Part shown: one piece after another, positions 1-9,764 of the stretch | How the letters are laid out: every line of letters begins with the position of its first letter | Position numbering within the stretch: the first letter of the stretch is position 1 | Origin: Petaurus breviceps papuanus | Lineage: Eukaryota > Chordata > Mammalia > Diprotodontia > Petauridae | Assembly (NCBI GenBank): GCA_028583685.1 | Contig: JAMXIF010000043.1 | Span: 6,710,907 to 6,774,906 of the forward strand | Direction: 5' to 3' | Length of the DNA stretch: 64,000 nt | The notes under the pieces: generated by a model | Database searches by the model: none | What the model saw: only the letters and a program-made list of their open reading frames with translations | Told to the model about the DNA's origin: nothing | Program-made: the position numbers and the translations under genes

Positions 1-385
1 TTAGCTCTAGAAAGGATCTTATAGACCATCTAATCTACTCTTCTTATATTACAGATAAGGAAACAGAGGTACAGAAGGGGAAGTGACTTATCCAAGGGTC
101 CAAAATAGATTACTTACAAATTCAGAACTAGATCCTAGGTCTCCTGACCCTTACTCTGGGGCTTTGTCTACTAGGTAAACTTTGCTTTGTTGAACCATAG
201 ATCCTACTTCCAAGAGCTAGAAGGATCTCAGAAACTATCTAATCCAACCCCCTCTTTTTGCACAGGAGGAAACTGAGTCCCTTGGAAGCTAAGAGACGCA
301 CTAAAGTAAGAGAAGAAGCATTGGAAGCAGGATTTGAAGTGGAGTCCTCAAATTCCAGACCTAGCTCTCCTTCTATCACAGGATC
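1..385 (-). repeat. Two adjacent old MIR/CORE-SINE-like fragments
   Basis: Two stretches (about 1-160 and 190-385) each carry the antisense MIR pattern: a GATAAGGAAACAGAGG or GAGGAAACTGAG block, a 'gtgactta'-type block, then a 'ctcctgac' or 'agctctcc' end. Both are decayed. Subfamily is not assignable by eye. Confidence 0.5.
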
Positions 386-667
386 TCTCATTCTTTAGTC
401 ATTTTAGACCAAAAATTGAGTTCCCTTAAACATACTCAGAGACAATCTTTCCTATTTTTAGAATGAGAGAATGTCAGAGATTAAAAAAAAAAGGTTCCCT
501 AAACATCATCCAAGATCTTTACTTTACAAAGAGAGCCACTGTTTGAGAACTGATATGACCTGGCCTCAATAACACATTCCAGCATTTTCACTAAGAAATC
601 AGAGAAATATTTCTTAAGTTCCCGTTAGGTGCTGCTGGTGGCCTTCTCCCTAAACTACGTGGTATTT

Positions 668-905
668 GACAATTGCAGCTAGGTGGTACAGTGGATACAG
701 TCCTGGTCCTGGAGTCCTGAACCTCCCCTCAAAACTGGCCCCAAATACTTACCAGCTTTGTGACCTGGGGCAAGTCACTTCTCCGCATCAGTTTTCTCTT
801 CTGTAAAATGAAGATGATATTGCCTAGCTTCCAGAGTTGTGTAGACAAAATGAGATGATAGTTGTAAAATGTTTTATAAATGTTAAAGTGCCATATAAAT
901 GCTAC
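668..905 (+). repeat. CORE-SINE/MIR-like SINE
   Basis: A SINE head with CAGCTAGGTGGTACAGTGG is followed by 'gtgacctggggcaagtcact', a 'tctgtaaaatgaagatgat' core and the 3' end 'ataaatgctacatattatta'. The (TA)n that follows is probably grown from the tail. Confidence 0.7.
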
Positions 906-954
906 ATATTATTATTATATATATATTTGCATTTTATATGTACTTGTTTTCTCC

Positions 955-1065
955 CTCATTAGAACGTGAGCTCCCTGAGAGTAGGGGTGGTACTATATCC
1001 CCAGTACCTGGCATAGTCTTAGCATATGGCTGGTATATAAAAAAATGCTTGTGGATTAATTAACT
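955..1065 (+). repeat. L2 LINE 3' end
   Basis: Typical L2 3'-terminal wording: 'cattagaacgtgagctccct', 'ccccagtacctggcatag', then an 'aaaaatgcttgtgg' terminus. Only about 110 bp remain. Confidence 0.65.
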
Positions 1066-1124
1066 GAAAAATAGTAGGAGACAAGACACATATTTAGGTA
1101 GCTATAGAACACAACAAATGACAG

Positions 1125-1410
1125 ATGCATTAGCAAAATTTAATATAGAATGATATATGAAGTCCAAGGAGGAAGCAAAGAAAAGATGGACAGCTTTCAA
1201 CACAATGCAGAGTGTTCAATATGTAGGCTTTCTTGAAATGTCTGTACTTTATTGCTATATATTTTGAATCCTCTTACATTCTGCTGTGCATGACATGACT
1301 TTTTTTTATCCCTTTTCTTATTATATATTTGTTTCAATATTTTAGTTTATGATTCTTTTTCTTTTCTTACTGCGTATTTAAGTTTCATCAATTAAAAAAA
1401 ATTTAAAAGT
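1125..1410 (+). repeat. 3' UTR fragment of a HAL1-like element
   Basis: The stretch from 'ggctttcttgaaatg' through 'ttctgctgtgcatgacatga' to an A-rich end matches by eye the 3' part (about 33230-33420) of the HAL1-like insertion at 32269-33465. It is a 5'-truncated copy of the same family. Confidence 0.55.
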
Positions 1411-1414
1411 CTAA

Positions 1415-1610
1415 GAAGGAGAGGTTGCTGCTGAGGTGAATGGGTAATGAGGAGGCTGGGGAGTCCATTGAAAGCTTCATAGGGAATGGGGCATTTTTTC
1501 CGTGGTTCAAGGTTAGAGTTCTAGAGGCCTGAAAGGGAACAGAGGACATCCAAGCATAGGGGACAGCTAGAGTAAAGGCACAAGGGTGGGGAAGCACTGG
1601 GAATATTTGG
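1415..1610 (+). repeat. Fragment of an unassigned dispersed repeat
   Basis: The text 'ggacatccaagcatagggga' with 'agtaaaggcacaaggg' recurs in related form near 38540 and 20510. It looks like the body of the same old dispersed family as 14945-15800. Family name unknown to me. Confidence 0.35.
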
Positions 1611-1916
1611 GGACTAATTTAGTCACGGATCATATCTGACAAAATGAGGGGTTCACAGTCTATTCAAATAAGTGGTTGCCTTTCTGAGACACAAAGGATA
1701 TGATGCTCAAGCATCCGTACTTGGAGATTGCCATTTCTCATGGTTTTCCTGTTCCCTTCCAAAGATGGTTTATTGATCTCCAAGTGGAGGGAGTTCACAT
1801 GGAGCACTAGTAATAGATCAAGTCTGAGAAGCTAAAGTGGAATCAGTTATATGTGTGTGCGCATATACACATTCATATGTATACATACATATTTGTATGT
1901 ATGCACACATACATGT

Positions 1917-2445
1917 TGTTCATCTTTAATTTCTGAAGAGGATCAATGATATTGTGGGTGGTGTCTTGACTTGGATGTGAATTGGATTTGTCTCACAAAC
2001 TCGTCAGCCTCACTTTCTCTTCCAGAGTCATTGAAATCCAATGGGAAGACAAAAGGCAAGACTGACGATGGCCCTGGATGCAGTGGATGACCTCGGTGTC
2101 TTCAATGTTTGACCAAGTTCTAAGCACCCGCTTCAACTGCCTTCATGGGCTTTGGAACAAATCGTACCCATCTGCCCATTCTGCTGGGGAGGTCTTCACA
2201 TATTTGGGATAGATACCCCTCTAATTCACCAACAGGCTTGTGGCCCATTGGTTAGCCTCAACCTGGCTTAGCCCATCTGCTGAGACAATTTTACCAAGGT
2301 GTGGCCACTGCACATGCTACACTTTCTTGGAGCCACAGGTGAGGATTGGGTAACAAGTGGACACCAAAAGTGAATGAGCATCCCTGAAAAGGGTTCAGCA
2401 GCCCTCATACTGGAGATATTAGTCCTCCCTAAACACCTTATATAC
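1917..2445. repeat. Unassigned interspersed repeat, copy A
   Basis: It shares with 24185-24480 an opening 'ttgttcatctttaatttctg'-type block, 'cctcactttctcttccagag' and the exact string GATGGCCCTGGATGCAGTGG. The two copies are clearly one family. I do not recognise the family with certainty; the marsupial-genome style suggests a LINE- or SINE-derived element. A TG/CA-rich microsatellite (about 1845-1915) precedes it and another (about 2450-2490) follows. Confidence 0.5.
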
Positions 2446-2498
2446 TTCACGTATGTGTATGTATCTATGTGTGTATGTGTGTACATACACACACAAGT

Positions 2499-3216
2499 AA
2501 GATTGCACATGGTCAATAAGAAATGACAGCTGAGGAGTATAGCATGGCAAACCTGATGATTAAATGGGGAAAATGGTTATTAATTGCAACTAAAGGGATA
2601 TGGGTTTGTGGACGGCCAGGAGTTGAGTCCGACCACAATGATAGTTGCAAGAGGCAGCAAGAACTTCCCCTGCAAACTATGGTCCAAGGCAGGTGAGTAA
2701 GTGATCATGTGACAAGGAGAGGCTACCAAGGCATACACAAAAACACACACACACATACAGTATATGCAATATGTGTATTACATTATTATAGTAATATATA
2801 CAATGCATGATTAATGTATGCTATATATAATATGCACATATATGCATCTATATAAGATTGGTATAGATACATATACACGTATAAAATAGATGTGTGTACA
2901 ATGTAATATGCGTATATACCAAATACATATGTGTATACATCATATATATTTGTATGGTATGTGTGTATATGCACAATGTATTCATGCCTATTCATACACA
3001 TGCATATGTAGGTAAATCTTGGAGGCCTAACCATGTCATATGATTACTCATATGCCGTGGCTCATCTCCCAGTCCTCTGCAGACCACTGTGGTATGACAA
3101 CTCCTGGCCTCCCACAAACCCAAATCCCTCTACTTGCCAATGAGACCCCTACTTAATCATTAGGTTTGCTATGCTATATTCTTCAGTTGCCATTCTTATT
3201 GACCATGTGCAGTCTT
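2499..3216. repeat. Long imperfect inverted repeat with AT-rich loop
   Basis: The left arm (about 2499-2733) begins AAGATTGCACATGGTCAATA. The right arm (about 3016-3216), reverse complemented, begins AAGACTGCACATGGTCAATA. The arms then run in parallel, for example 'tatagcatggcaaacctgat' against 'tatagcatagcaaacctaat', and 'gggtttgtggacggccagga' against 'gggtttgtgggaggccagga'. Over the outer ~70 bp they agree at roughly 85% by eye, with mostly transition differences, and they fall off inward. The spacer (about 2735-3010) is a degenerate TATG/CATA/TA array that may itself partly pair. No terminal target duplication is evident. It may be two inverted copies of one repeat, a foldback element or a palindromic duplication. 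Confidence 0.7.
2735..3010. repeat. Degenerate TATG/CATA/TA-rich array
   Basis: About 275 bp of alternating purine-pyrimidine, AT-rich short-period repeats (CACACACAC, TATATGCA, ACATATATGC). It forms the loop of the inverted repeat. The Tyr/His/Ile-rich open frame across it is a by-product of the repeat. Confidence 0.7.
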
Positions 3217-3249
3217 CCCAGTTCCCAAAAATTCATCCATAGAAATGTC

Positions 3250-4230
3250 GCTGTTTGAAAATAGGGGGCTGCCTAAGCCTGTGCTGGCTCAATAACATTC
3301 CAAATGTGTTTACATAAGCACTCTTTCACTAATTATTAAGGCTGGGTGTATTTCAAGGGACATTTAATCCATCCATCTGAGTCATTTACTTTGAGCACAT
3401 CCAAATACAGGAGTAGATTGCAAGAAATATTTGCTCAGGGAGAAGCTTCTGAGTCACCTCCTCCCACAGAACACATTATGCTTCACCAGCATGCTACAAA
3501 TGAACTCATACAGCAAAAAGGTCAAGTTTCAGCACAAACTCTGAACTTCGAGCCTAAATGTATCAGTTCTGACTGGGCAACAGCTGCTTCCTCTTCTTAC
3601 TTCTGTGATAAGTCTAGCAATTATGCTGTGGTATTTAGGAGACCGCCAGAGGCAAAAGTATGCATGCTAATTCTGTTGGCTGCTAAATAGGCCTGGAATA
3701 CACTCCATGGTCAATACTCTGCCTTTGCCCCGAGGCCAGAATGTGTGCTTTGCCCAAGCTACACATTTCCACATTAACCTTATAGGAAAAGTCAGCGTTC
3801 AATAAAGAAAAGCTGAGACAGAGATAAATCACAATATTAAGTTTCAGTAAGGCAAGGTTGAATACTGAACAACTGACACCACATGATAACACAATATAGA
3901 ATGGCTGTTAGCAAAATCCAGGTCAGCAATGGGAAACCACACAGTGTTACTCAGTAGAGAGAGAAATAGTTACTGAAATCAGAAACACAATAAAAGCCCG
4001 GGTGCTTCAAACTCCATATGAAGACTGAGGTCTCACAAATAATTTCTCTCCATTGGGAGAAAAGAAAATCAATGTTCTTATAATTCTGGTGTGTCCAAAG
4101 GCACTTTAAACTAAAATAATACCAAAGAATATAGAAAAATACAATTTTATGAGTACTAAGAAGAGGGTCAATTTGTGTCTTTTGTAGATTTTAGGTGGGA
4201 GCAATACTGGAGTCAGTCATGAAGCATTTA
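3250..4230. other. Non-repetitive stretch without a recognisable gene
   Basis: I see no repeat family here. A 114-codon open frame (3346-3690, plus) lies within it, but its product resembles nothing I know and there is no splice or promoter context, so I do not call it a gene. The text is ordinary mixed-composition DNA and could hold conserved non-coding sequence. Confidence 0.4.
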
Positions 4231-4234
4231 TTAA

Positions 4235-4515
4235 TTTTTCGCCATATGTTCAACGTGTCCAAAACTGAACTCATTATTTTCCCCCAATCCCTGCCTTCTT
4301 TCTAATTTTCCTATTACTCTCAAAGGCATTATCATCTTCCCAGTCACTGAGGTTTGCAACCTAAGTGTCATGATTGATTCCTCATTATCGTTCTCCCTCC
4401 ATAGCCAAGCTGTTGCCAAGGTCTGTCAATTTTTACTTTGTAACATGTCTCGCATATGCCCCCTTTTCTCCTCTCATACTGCCACAACCATGATGCACCT
4501 AGATTTGTTCAAATT
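4235..4515 (+). repeat. L2 (CR1-clade) LINE, reverse-transcriptase fragment
   Basis: The + strand reads DSSLSFSLHSQAVAKVCQF, then LLCNMSRICPLFSSHTATT. This is the 'VTIDSSLSF...' region downstream of the polymerase motifs in L2 ORF2. It is preceded by 'ccaaaactgaactcattatt', also typical of L2. The fragment is truncated on both sides. Confidence 0.75.
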
Positions 4516-4519
4516 CCTA

Positions 4520-6180
4520 GGGGCAGCAACCACTGAAGAAAATTGGCCTCAGGAAAATCTGGGTGGCCTATTATCTGTCAGTATATAGTGAAAGTTCTTT
4601 TTGTGTTTGGTGAAAGAAAGAACTACTGAAGAAAAGATATCACCCTTGAACAAAAATGATGCCAAGGCTTTGAACCTGAGTGAGAAGAAGAGTTAGTCTC
4701 AATGTTTTTAAATACATACAGTAAAGTAAGTAGGATTATATAGGAAACCAATTATATAGAAATACAGCTATTGAAAAAAAAAATTTTAAGTTCATGGAGC
4801 CCAGTTCAAGAAGTCCCGGCCTAGAAGATGCCCTGTTCAACTGACCTTGACCAATCACGCTTACTCTCCTTGGCTCTTCTCTTGGGTACTGTAAAACAAA
4901 ACATTAGATTAGTAGTTTGTATTGCTGTGACTAGTATCTGTAGACATTTGGATCAGATATTAGCTTTCTTAAAATGATCTGAATTAATTTGAAACTCTTT
5001 ATATGTAAGATGAGGTTATGTTTGAGTCTAGATTTATTGTGGTCACTTCAGGGAGGTGGCCCTCTTAAAAGGTTTCTTTGGTTTTCATTTCCATTTATTG
5101 AATGTGTCTTGGGTTAGCCTCATTCATACATCTTAATTACAGGATCACCTGAAGAGTAGTCTCCTTTTGAGGAGTGAGTGCTACTAGAAAACACACACAC
5201 ACACAAACACATACACACATGTATATGTTCACGCCTCTCTGATTAGGGATGAGAAAATAGAAGTGGTCACATTTTCTATCAAATTGTTTTCACATTTCCT
5301 TCCACATTGATTTTTCAAAAGATGATTATTGTGGCTGTTCAGCTAGCTGCTCTCATTAGGGATCCATTGATTGTTAGGCTCGTTTTGGTTCCAAATGTTG
5401 AGCTAAACACATCGCTTTCAATTCCTAGTGTGGGGTGCTCAGATAAGAAAAAGAAAGATTAAAGCCAATATTTTATCATCTAAGTGTCAGTTAAATTGCT
5501 TTACTTTTTCCTCTGGTTCCCAAATCCCTTCCCCAAAGCAGTATCATTAATTAGTCGTTGTTGCTATGAACTCTTTGGAAGCAATGCCCTCTATCCAGGG
5601 AAGGTCACATTATTAAAATCATCAGACTGTGCCTGTCCTTAATAAGGTAAAAGAAGGAACCCTTGGAAAGTTGATCTATCACCAAGGACAGAGGAGCATG
5701 TGGTGCTGGGAAAACCAATTGCTTTTTCTGACTGTAAGATAGAGTTGGGATTGCCAACCTCCTTTGTTTATCTGCATGGCAGTGTAAAGATGTTGCCATT
5801 AATTTGGAGAAGGGTCTTATCAGGCTGCCTGATCTCCTCTGTGGTTGGATCTTTTCACATAAGTCCCCTTGGGGGTATACATAGCAGCCAGGAGAGTGTG
5901 AGTTTGCTAAATGAATAATAACTACTTCAGAAAGTTTCCTCTTGGAACACACTAACCTGGTACAATCCCAAACTAAATTTCTTGAGTAGTCAAATAACTA
6001 AAGGAAATTGACTTTGGGTATATCGAACCAGAGCCAGGAATAATAGCTGGTTTGGAAGACAATATGTTCCCCAATATCATGGTCCCTCCATCCTTTTAGT
6101 CCTTGTAAAATCACTTGTGTCCCATATCTCATACCATGTTATTTGTAAATTAATTCAGATAACTCCAAGGTATTCTACAT
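4520..6180. other. Unassigned sequence with one CA microsatellite
   Basis: Nothing recognisable apart from a short (CA)n near 5190-5222. Open frames on both strands at 5605-5952 overlap each other and resemble no family I know, so they are treated as chance. Confidence 0.4.
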
Positions 6181-6189
6181 AATATTCCT

Positions 6190-6600
6190 AACATGTATTT
6201 GCTGAAACTGTATTTGAAGCCCTTGCTTTTGACCACATAAGTCCTGAGCTCCTTCTCTGTCTTCTTTGATGGCTTCTCTTTCTCCTCCAAATTCATAAAT
6301 ATTGGTGCTTCTCAAGGTCCAGTTATGACCTGTTCTCTTGCTTGTTTTTCTTGGCATCCGAAATCTCCTCTAGAGGGGTAAAATTGAATCTCTTTCCACA
6401 TAATCAACTACTTCTCACCTCTCAGTCCCATATTTCTGCCAGACATATCCATCTAAATGATCTCCCAGAACTTCAAACTCAACAGATCCAAACCCCAAGT
6501 TGTGTATTATCCCACAAACCTACCACTCTTGACTTTCCAATTTCTATTATTGACATAACCAGCAGCATATTTGTGCAGAACTCTTCACATTTTCTTATCT
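6190..6600 (+). repeat. Decayed L2 LINE ORF2 fragment
   Basis: The order 'ttctcaaggtccagttatga', 'cagacatatccatctaaatg' and 'ctcaacagatccaaacccc' follows the L2 ORF2 stretch around and after the YADD-type region. Heavily decayed; family call by pattern only. Confidence 0.4.
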
Positions 6601-6739
6601 AAAGTACTCAATTCTGAGAGTATGATTTTTTTTTTCTTCCACCATTCCCAAACCCTGGTGATATCAAAAGAGGTACAGCAAGTATGTCTTTCCCTAATAA
6701 ACTTTTTTTGAACTTCCTCCTGGATGATAAGAAACTAGA

Positions 6740-6880
6740 ATAGGAAGCAGAAGAAAGGTTCTGTTCTTAGTTCTGCCACTAACTTGCCATGAGACCTTTG
6801 GACAAATTGTTTTGTATCTCTGCGCCTCAGTTTCCACCCCTGAAAATGAGATCCTTATAAGTCATTTTCAAGGTTCTTCA
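6740..6880 (+). repeat. MIR/CORE-SINE-like fragment
   Basis: Carries 'gttctgccactaacttgcca', 'gacctttggacaaattg' and 'tgcgcctcagtttccacccc', the usual MIR word order on the plus strand. Confidence 0.55.
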
Positions 6881-7063
6881 CATTTCTCATTTTTTTTTTA
6901 TTATTCCCTGATATGCTATACAGTTAGGTCCCAATTAGTATATATAATAAATCCTATGTTTGCATTATTCAAATTTGTTCTACTCCAAGTTGCAATTATA
7001 TGATATGATAGTTGGTTCCAAGCCAATAGAAAGATGTCATGAGAATTTGAATAATAAAGCATG

Positions 7064-7230
7064 GGGGCGGCTAGGTGGCGCAGTGAGTAAGAGTGCCAGC
7101 CCCAGAGTCGGGAGGACCCGGGATCGGTTCCGGCCTCAGATACTTAACACCCACACACACACATACAAAAAAACTGGCCGTGTAACCTTGGGCAAGTCAC
7201 TTAACCCCAATTGCTTTCAAAAAAAAAAAA
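7064..7230 (+). mobile_element. Young tRNA-derived marsupial SINE with perfect 15-bp TSD
   Basis: Begins GGGGCGGCTAGGTGGCGCAG and ends in an A-run. The pol III A-box-like head is intact, but the B-box region reads ATCGGTTCCGG, a variant of GTTCAAATC. It is flanked by perfect 15-bp copies of GAATAATAAAGCATG (7049-7063 and 7231-7245). Many CpGs survive, consistent with recent insertion. It belongs to the 'gagtaagagtgcc' subfamily that also forms the dimer at 21502-21814. Confidence 0.9.
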
Positions 7231-7359
7231 GAATAATAAAGCATGATTATTGTTGAGACTTATTCAGCTTATCAGCTGTGTTTTTTAACTTTTCATTCAG
7301 TACTGATTTGTAGAACAATCTGGCATCATTTAGCTATAAATAAGGACCTTAAGATTCCT

Positions 7360-7500
7360 AATGACAATGGCACCTTGAAAATTTATGTTGGATCAAGGTC
7401 TTGTGATCATAACATGTGAATATCATTTGAAGGAACTAGAAATGTTTTGCCAAGAAGACAACAGCTTTAAAGGGAACATGTTGTCAAGTATTTGAAAAGC
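7360..7500 (+). repeat. Possible L3 (CR1-clade) LINE fragment
   Basis: Wording such as 'gaaggaactagaaatgtttt' and 'gtcaagtatttgaaaagcca' parallels the L3 3' region seen better at 42640-43235. Short and decayed. Confidence 0.35.
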
Positions 7501-7869
7501 CACCATCTAAAAACTTTTTTTCAGGTATACCATAACATTTTAATTTTGTTTTTATATGTTTCTTTACTAAATATCTTTTTAGATATTTATCTACTAGAGG
7601 TAGCAAGTAGATATTTATCTATTACAGATATCAAACACATAATCAATGACATATAACACACAATACTCACGAGTGAGGTCCAAACCAGACTTAAATGTAA
7701 TTGGGAAATATTTAATTTTAAAAGTAATAAAAGTAAAATAAAACATAAGTAACCTTGTATTTTAAAAGTAAGTCAATGGGCAGCTTGCAGGGATCCTTAA
7801 GGATTAGTGTCTCCATTTCTATTTTACTTTGACTCCCCTGATCTACATGAATGTTTTTTTTATATTACA

Positions 7870-8450
7870 TCATTCCGCTCCTCAATAAATTCCAGTGGCT
7901 CCCCATTGCCTCCAAATAAATCATATGCTCCTTTGTTTGATTTTTAAAATTCTTTATGAGCTGACCCCAACCTACCTTTCCAGCCTCATTGTACCTTATC
8001 CCCCTCCCTGTATTCCATGGTCTATGCAACTTGTGGCTTCCTCATTCATCTTCACACCAAATACTTCACCTGGCCCCACCTTCTCATCCATGCACTGACC
8101 AGGGCATCCCCAGAGAATCTTTTACTTACTTCAAGACAACTCAAACACCACCTTATATATAAAGCTTTCCTTGATCCTCCCAACTATTAAAGTCCTCCCT
8201 CCCTAAACTACCTTGTTTTATTGTGTTGTATTTTTGTTGTATATAGACTGCCTTGTATTTTTTCTGAATATGCATATATATGCACACACACACACAAGTT
8301 GTCTCCCGTAGAATGAGAGCAGGGTCTACTTAGACTATAAATGTAACAGTCTTGGTCTGTAAATGAATGAGACCATTTCATTTTCCATCATTGTATCACC
8401 AGCACATAGCACAATGCTTGGCACATAATACTACAGGTGCCTTAGATATG
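7870..8450 (+). repeat. L2 LINE 3' end
   Basis: Starts in the ORF2 C-terminus ('ctcaataaattccagtggct', encoding an LQWLP-like motif). It runs through the 3' UTR ('gagagcagggtctact', 'caccagcacatagcacaatg', 'cttggcacataatac'). A short (CA)n lies at about 8283-8297. Confidence 0.75.
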
Positions 8451-8459
8451 CTTCTTGAC

Positions 8460-9015
8460 TTATTTTAGGTCTATGGTCATTAGCATCTAAATGAAAATCC
8501 ATCAGTTGATCATGAAGTCTAACTTCAGTGGTTTCATGGGGTGAAATTGGCTTCCCACCATCTAGTCCTTCCTGGGGCTCATAGTGTCAGGACCTTCCAC
8601 CACTACCACACCCTTCCCTCTATGTTCTCAACTCTTTGTGGAATAAAGAACAGAATTTGACCAAAGTGGAGACCAGTCATGACTTCAAAAGACTTCTGGT
8701 GAAATATGCCTCTGTCTCTTGGTAGAGGTGATAAACTGGAGGTACAGAATGAGTTGCTCATTCTCAGATATGGCCAAATGTTGACTTATTTTACTTGATT
8801 ATACAAATTTGTTCAACATGAGGGCTTTTACTTGAATGGGATTGTGGGTTAGTGGGTAGTGATAAACATGATTAAAAAGAGAATCAAATAAATCATTTTA
8901 GTGCACATAAAAAACAAAAGAGTACAGAAAGGGGAACAAATCAAACAATCTTATTACTTTGTTAAATTTATCAAGCTATAGATAGAGAAATGGAAAGAGA
9001 AACAGATATGCAGGA
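8460..9015. other. Unassigned sequence
   Basis: No gene, motif or repeat recognised. Mixed composition, AT-rich toward the end. Confidence 0.4.
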
Positions 9016-9028
9016 AATAGAAATATGG

Positions 9029-9155
9029 ATATATATATATATATATATATATATGTGAATATACATATGGGAAGAGAGAATAGAGAGGTAGAGAAGAGAA
9101 GAGATGAAAGGAGGGGAGAGAAGGGAAGAGGAGAGGAGGGAGGAGAAGGAGATTT
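9029..9155 (+). repeat. (AT)n followed by GAGA-type purine tract
   Basis: (AT)n at 9029-9054 is followed at about 9070-9155 by an almost pure purine run (GAGAGG, GGAGGA). Open frames across it on both strands are low-complexity artefacts. Confidence 0.85.
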
Positions 9156-9224
9156 AAATAGGGACCAGACCTGTGATTTCACTGGTATAGGAAATGCAAG
9201 GGCCCCAGGTAAGGAAACTCCCTC

Positions 9225-9400
9225 TACCAGTTCAGGCTGACACCTTGCCTGTCACTGAGAGTCTTAGCGCATGATCCAGACAACTGAGAGGTTAAGTGAT
9301 TTGCTCAGGGTAGGTATGTACAAGGCATGTGTCAGAGGTAGGACTTGAACCTTACTTGATTCCAAAGTCAGGTTCTCCACCTTCTATGCAATGCTGCATA
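9225..9400 (-). repeat. SINE fragment, minus strand
   Basis: Shows the antisense word order 'gagaggttaagtgatttgct', 'catgtgtcagaggtaggact', 'tgaaccttacttgattccaa', 'ctccaccttctatgcaatgc'. The same type occurs at about 53340-53500. Confidence 0.55.
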
Positions 9401-9574
9401 TGTAAATATAACACACACACATATGTATATGTGTGTGTATGTATATATAAAATCAATCACAATTAGTGACTGCTTTAGTAAGAGTTCTGATCTTTATTTC
9501 TGTCATGAAGGAGTGGGAAGTACTGATATATATGTGTATTCATGTATATACATATACATATATGCACATGTAAT

Positions 9575-9760
9575 ACTAATAGCCAGCATTTATATATCAC
9601 TTTAAGGCTCACGAAGGTTAACTCACTTGATCCTCACAACATCCTAGTGAAATAGATGCTATTATTATCCCTATTTTCAGAGAGGAAATTGAGTCTGAGA
9701 GGTTAAACAAATTGGCTAGGGTCATACAATCAGCTTCTAAGTCAGGATCAGAAATTCATA
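9575..9760 (-). repeat. Long-form CORE-SINE/MIR-like element
   Basis: The opening 'agccagcatttatatatcac', then 'cttgatcctcacaacatcct', 'attattatccctattttcag' and 'gaaattgagtctgagaggtt', form a recurrent unit in this window (22055, 41705, 43215, 54610, 55592). Confidence 0.65.
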
Positions 9761-9764
9761 ATAC

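Noticed and set aside
2786-3034. Tyr/His-rich 82-codon frame on the minus strand
   Set aside because: It translates the TATG/CATA array in the palindrome loop.
3346-3690. 114-codon frame on the plus strand as a possible small gene
   Set aside because: No family resemblance, no splice or promoter context, and length within chance for 64 kb.
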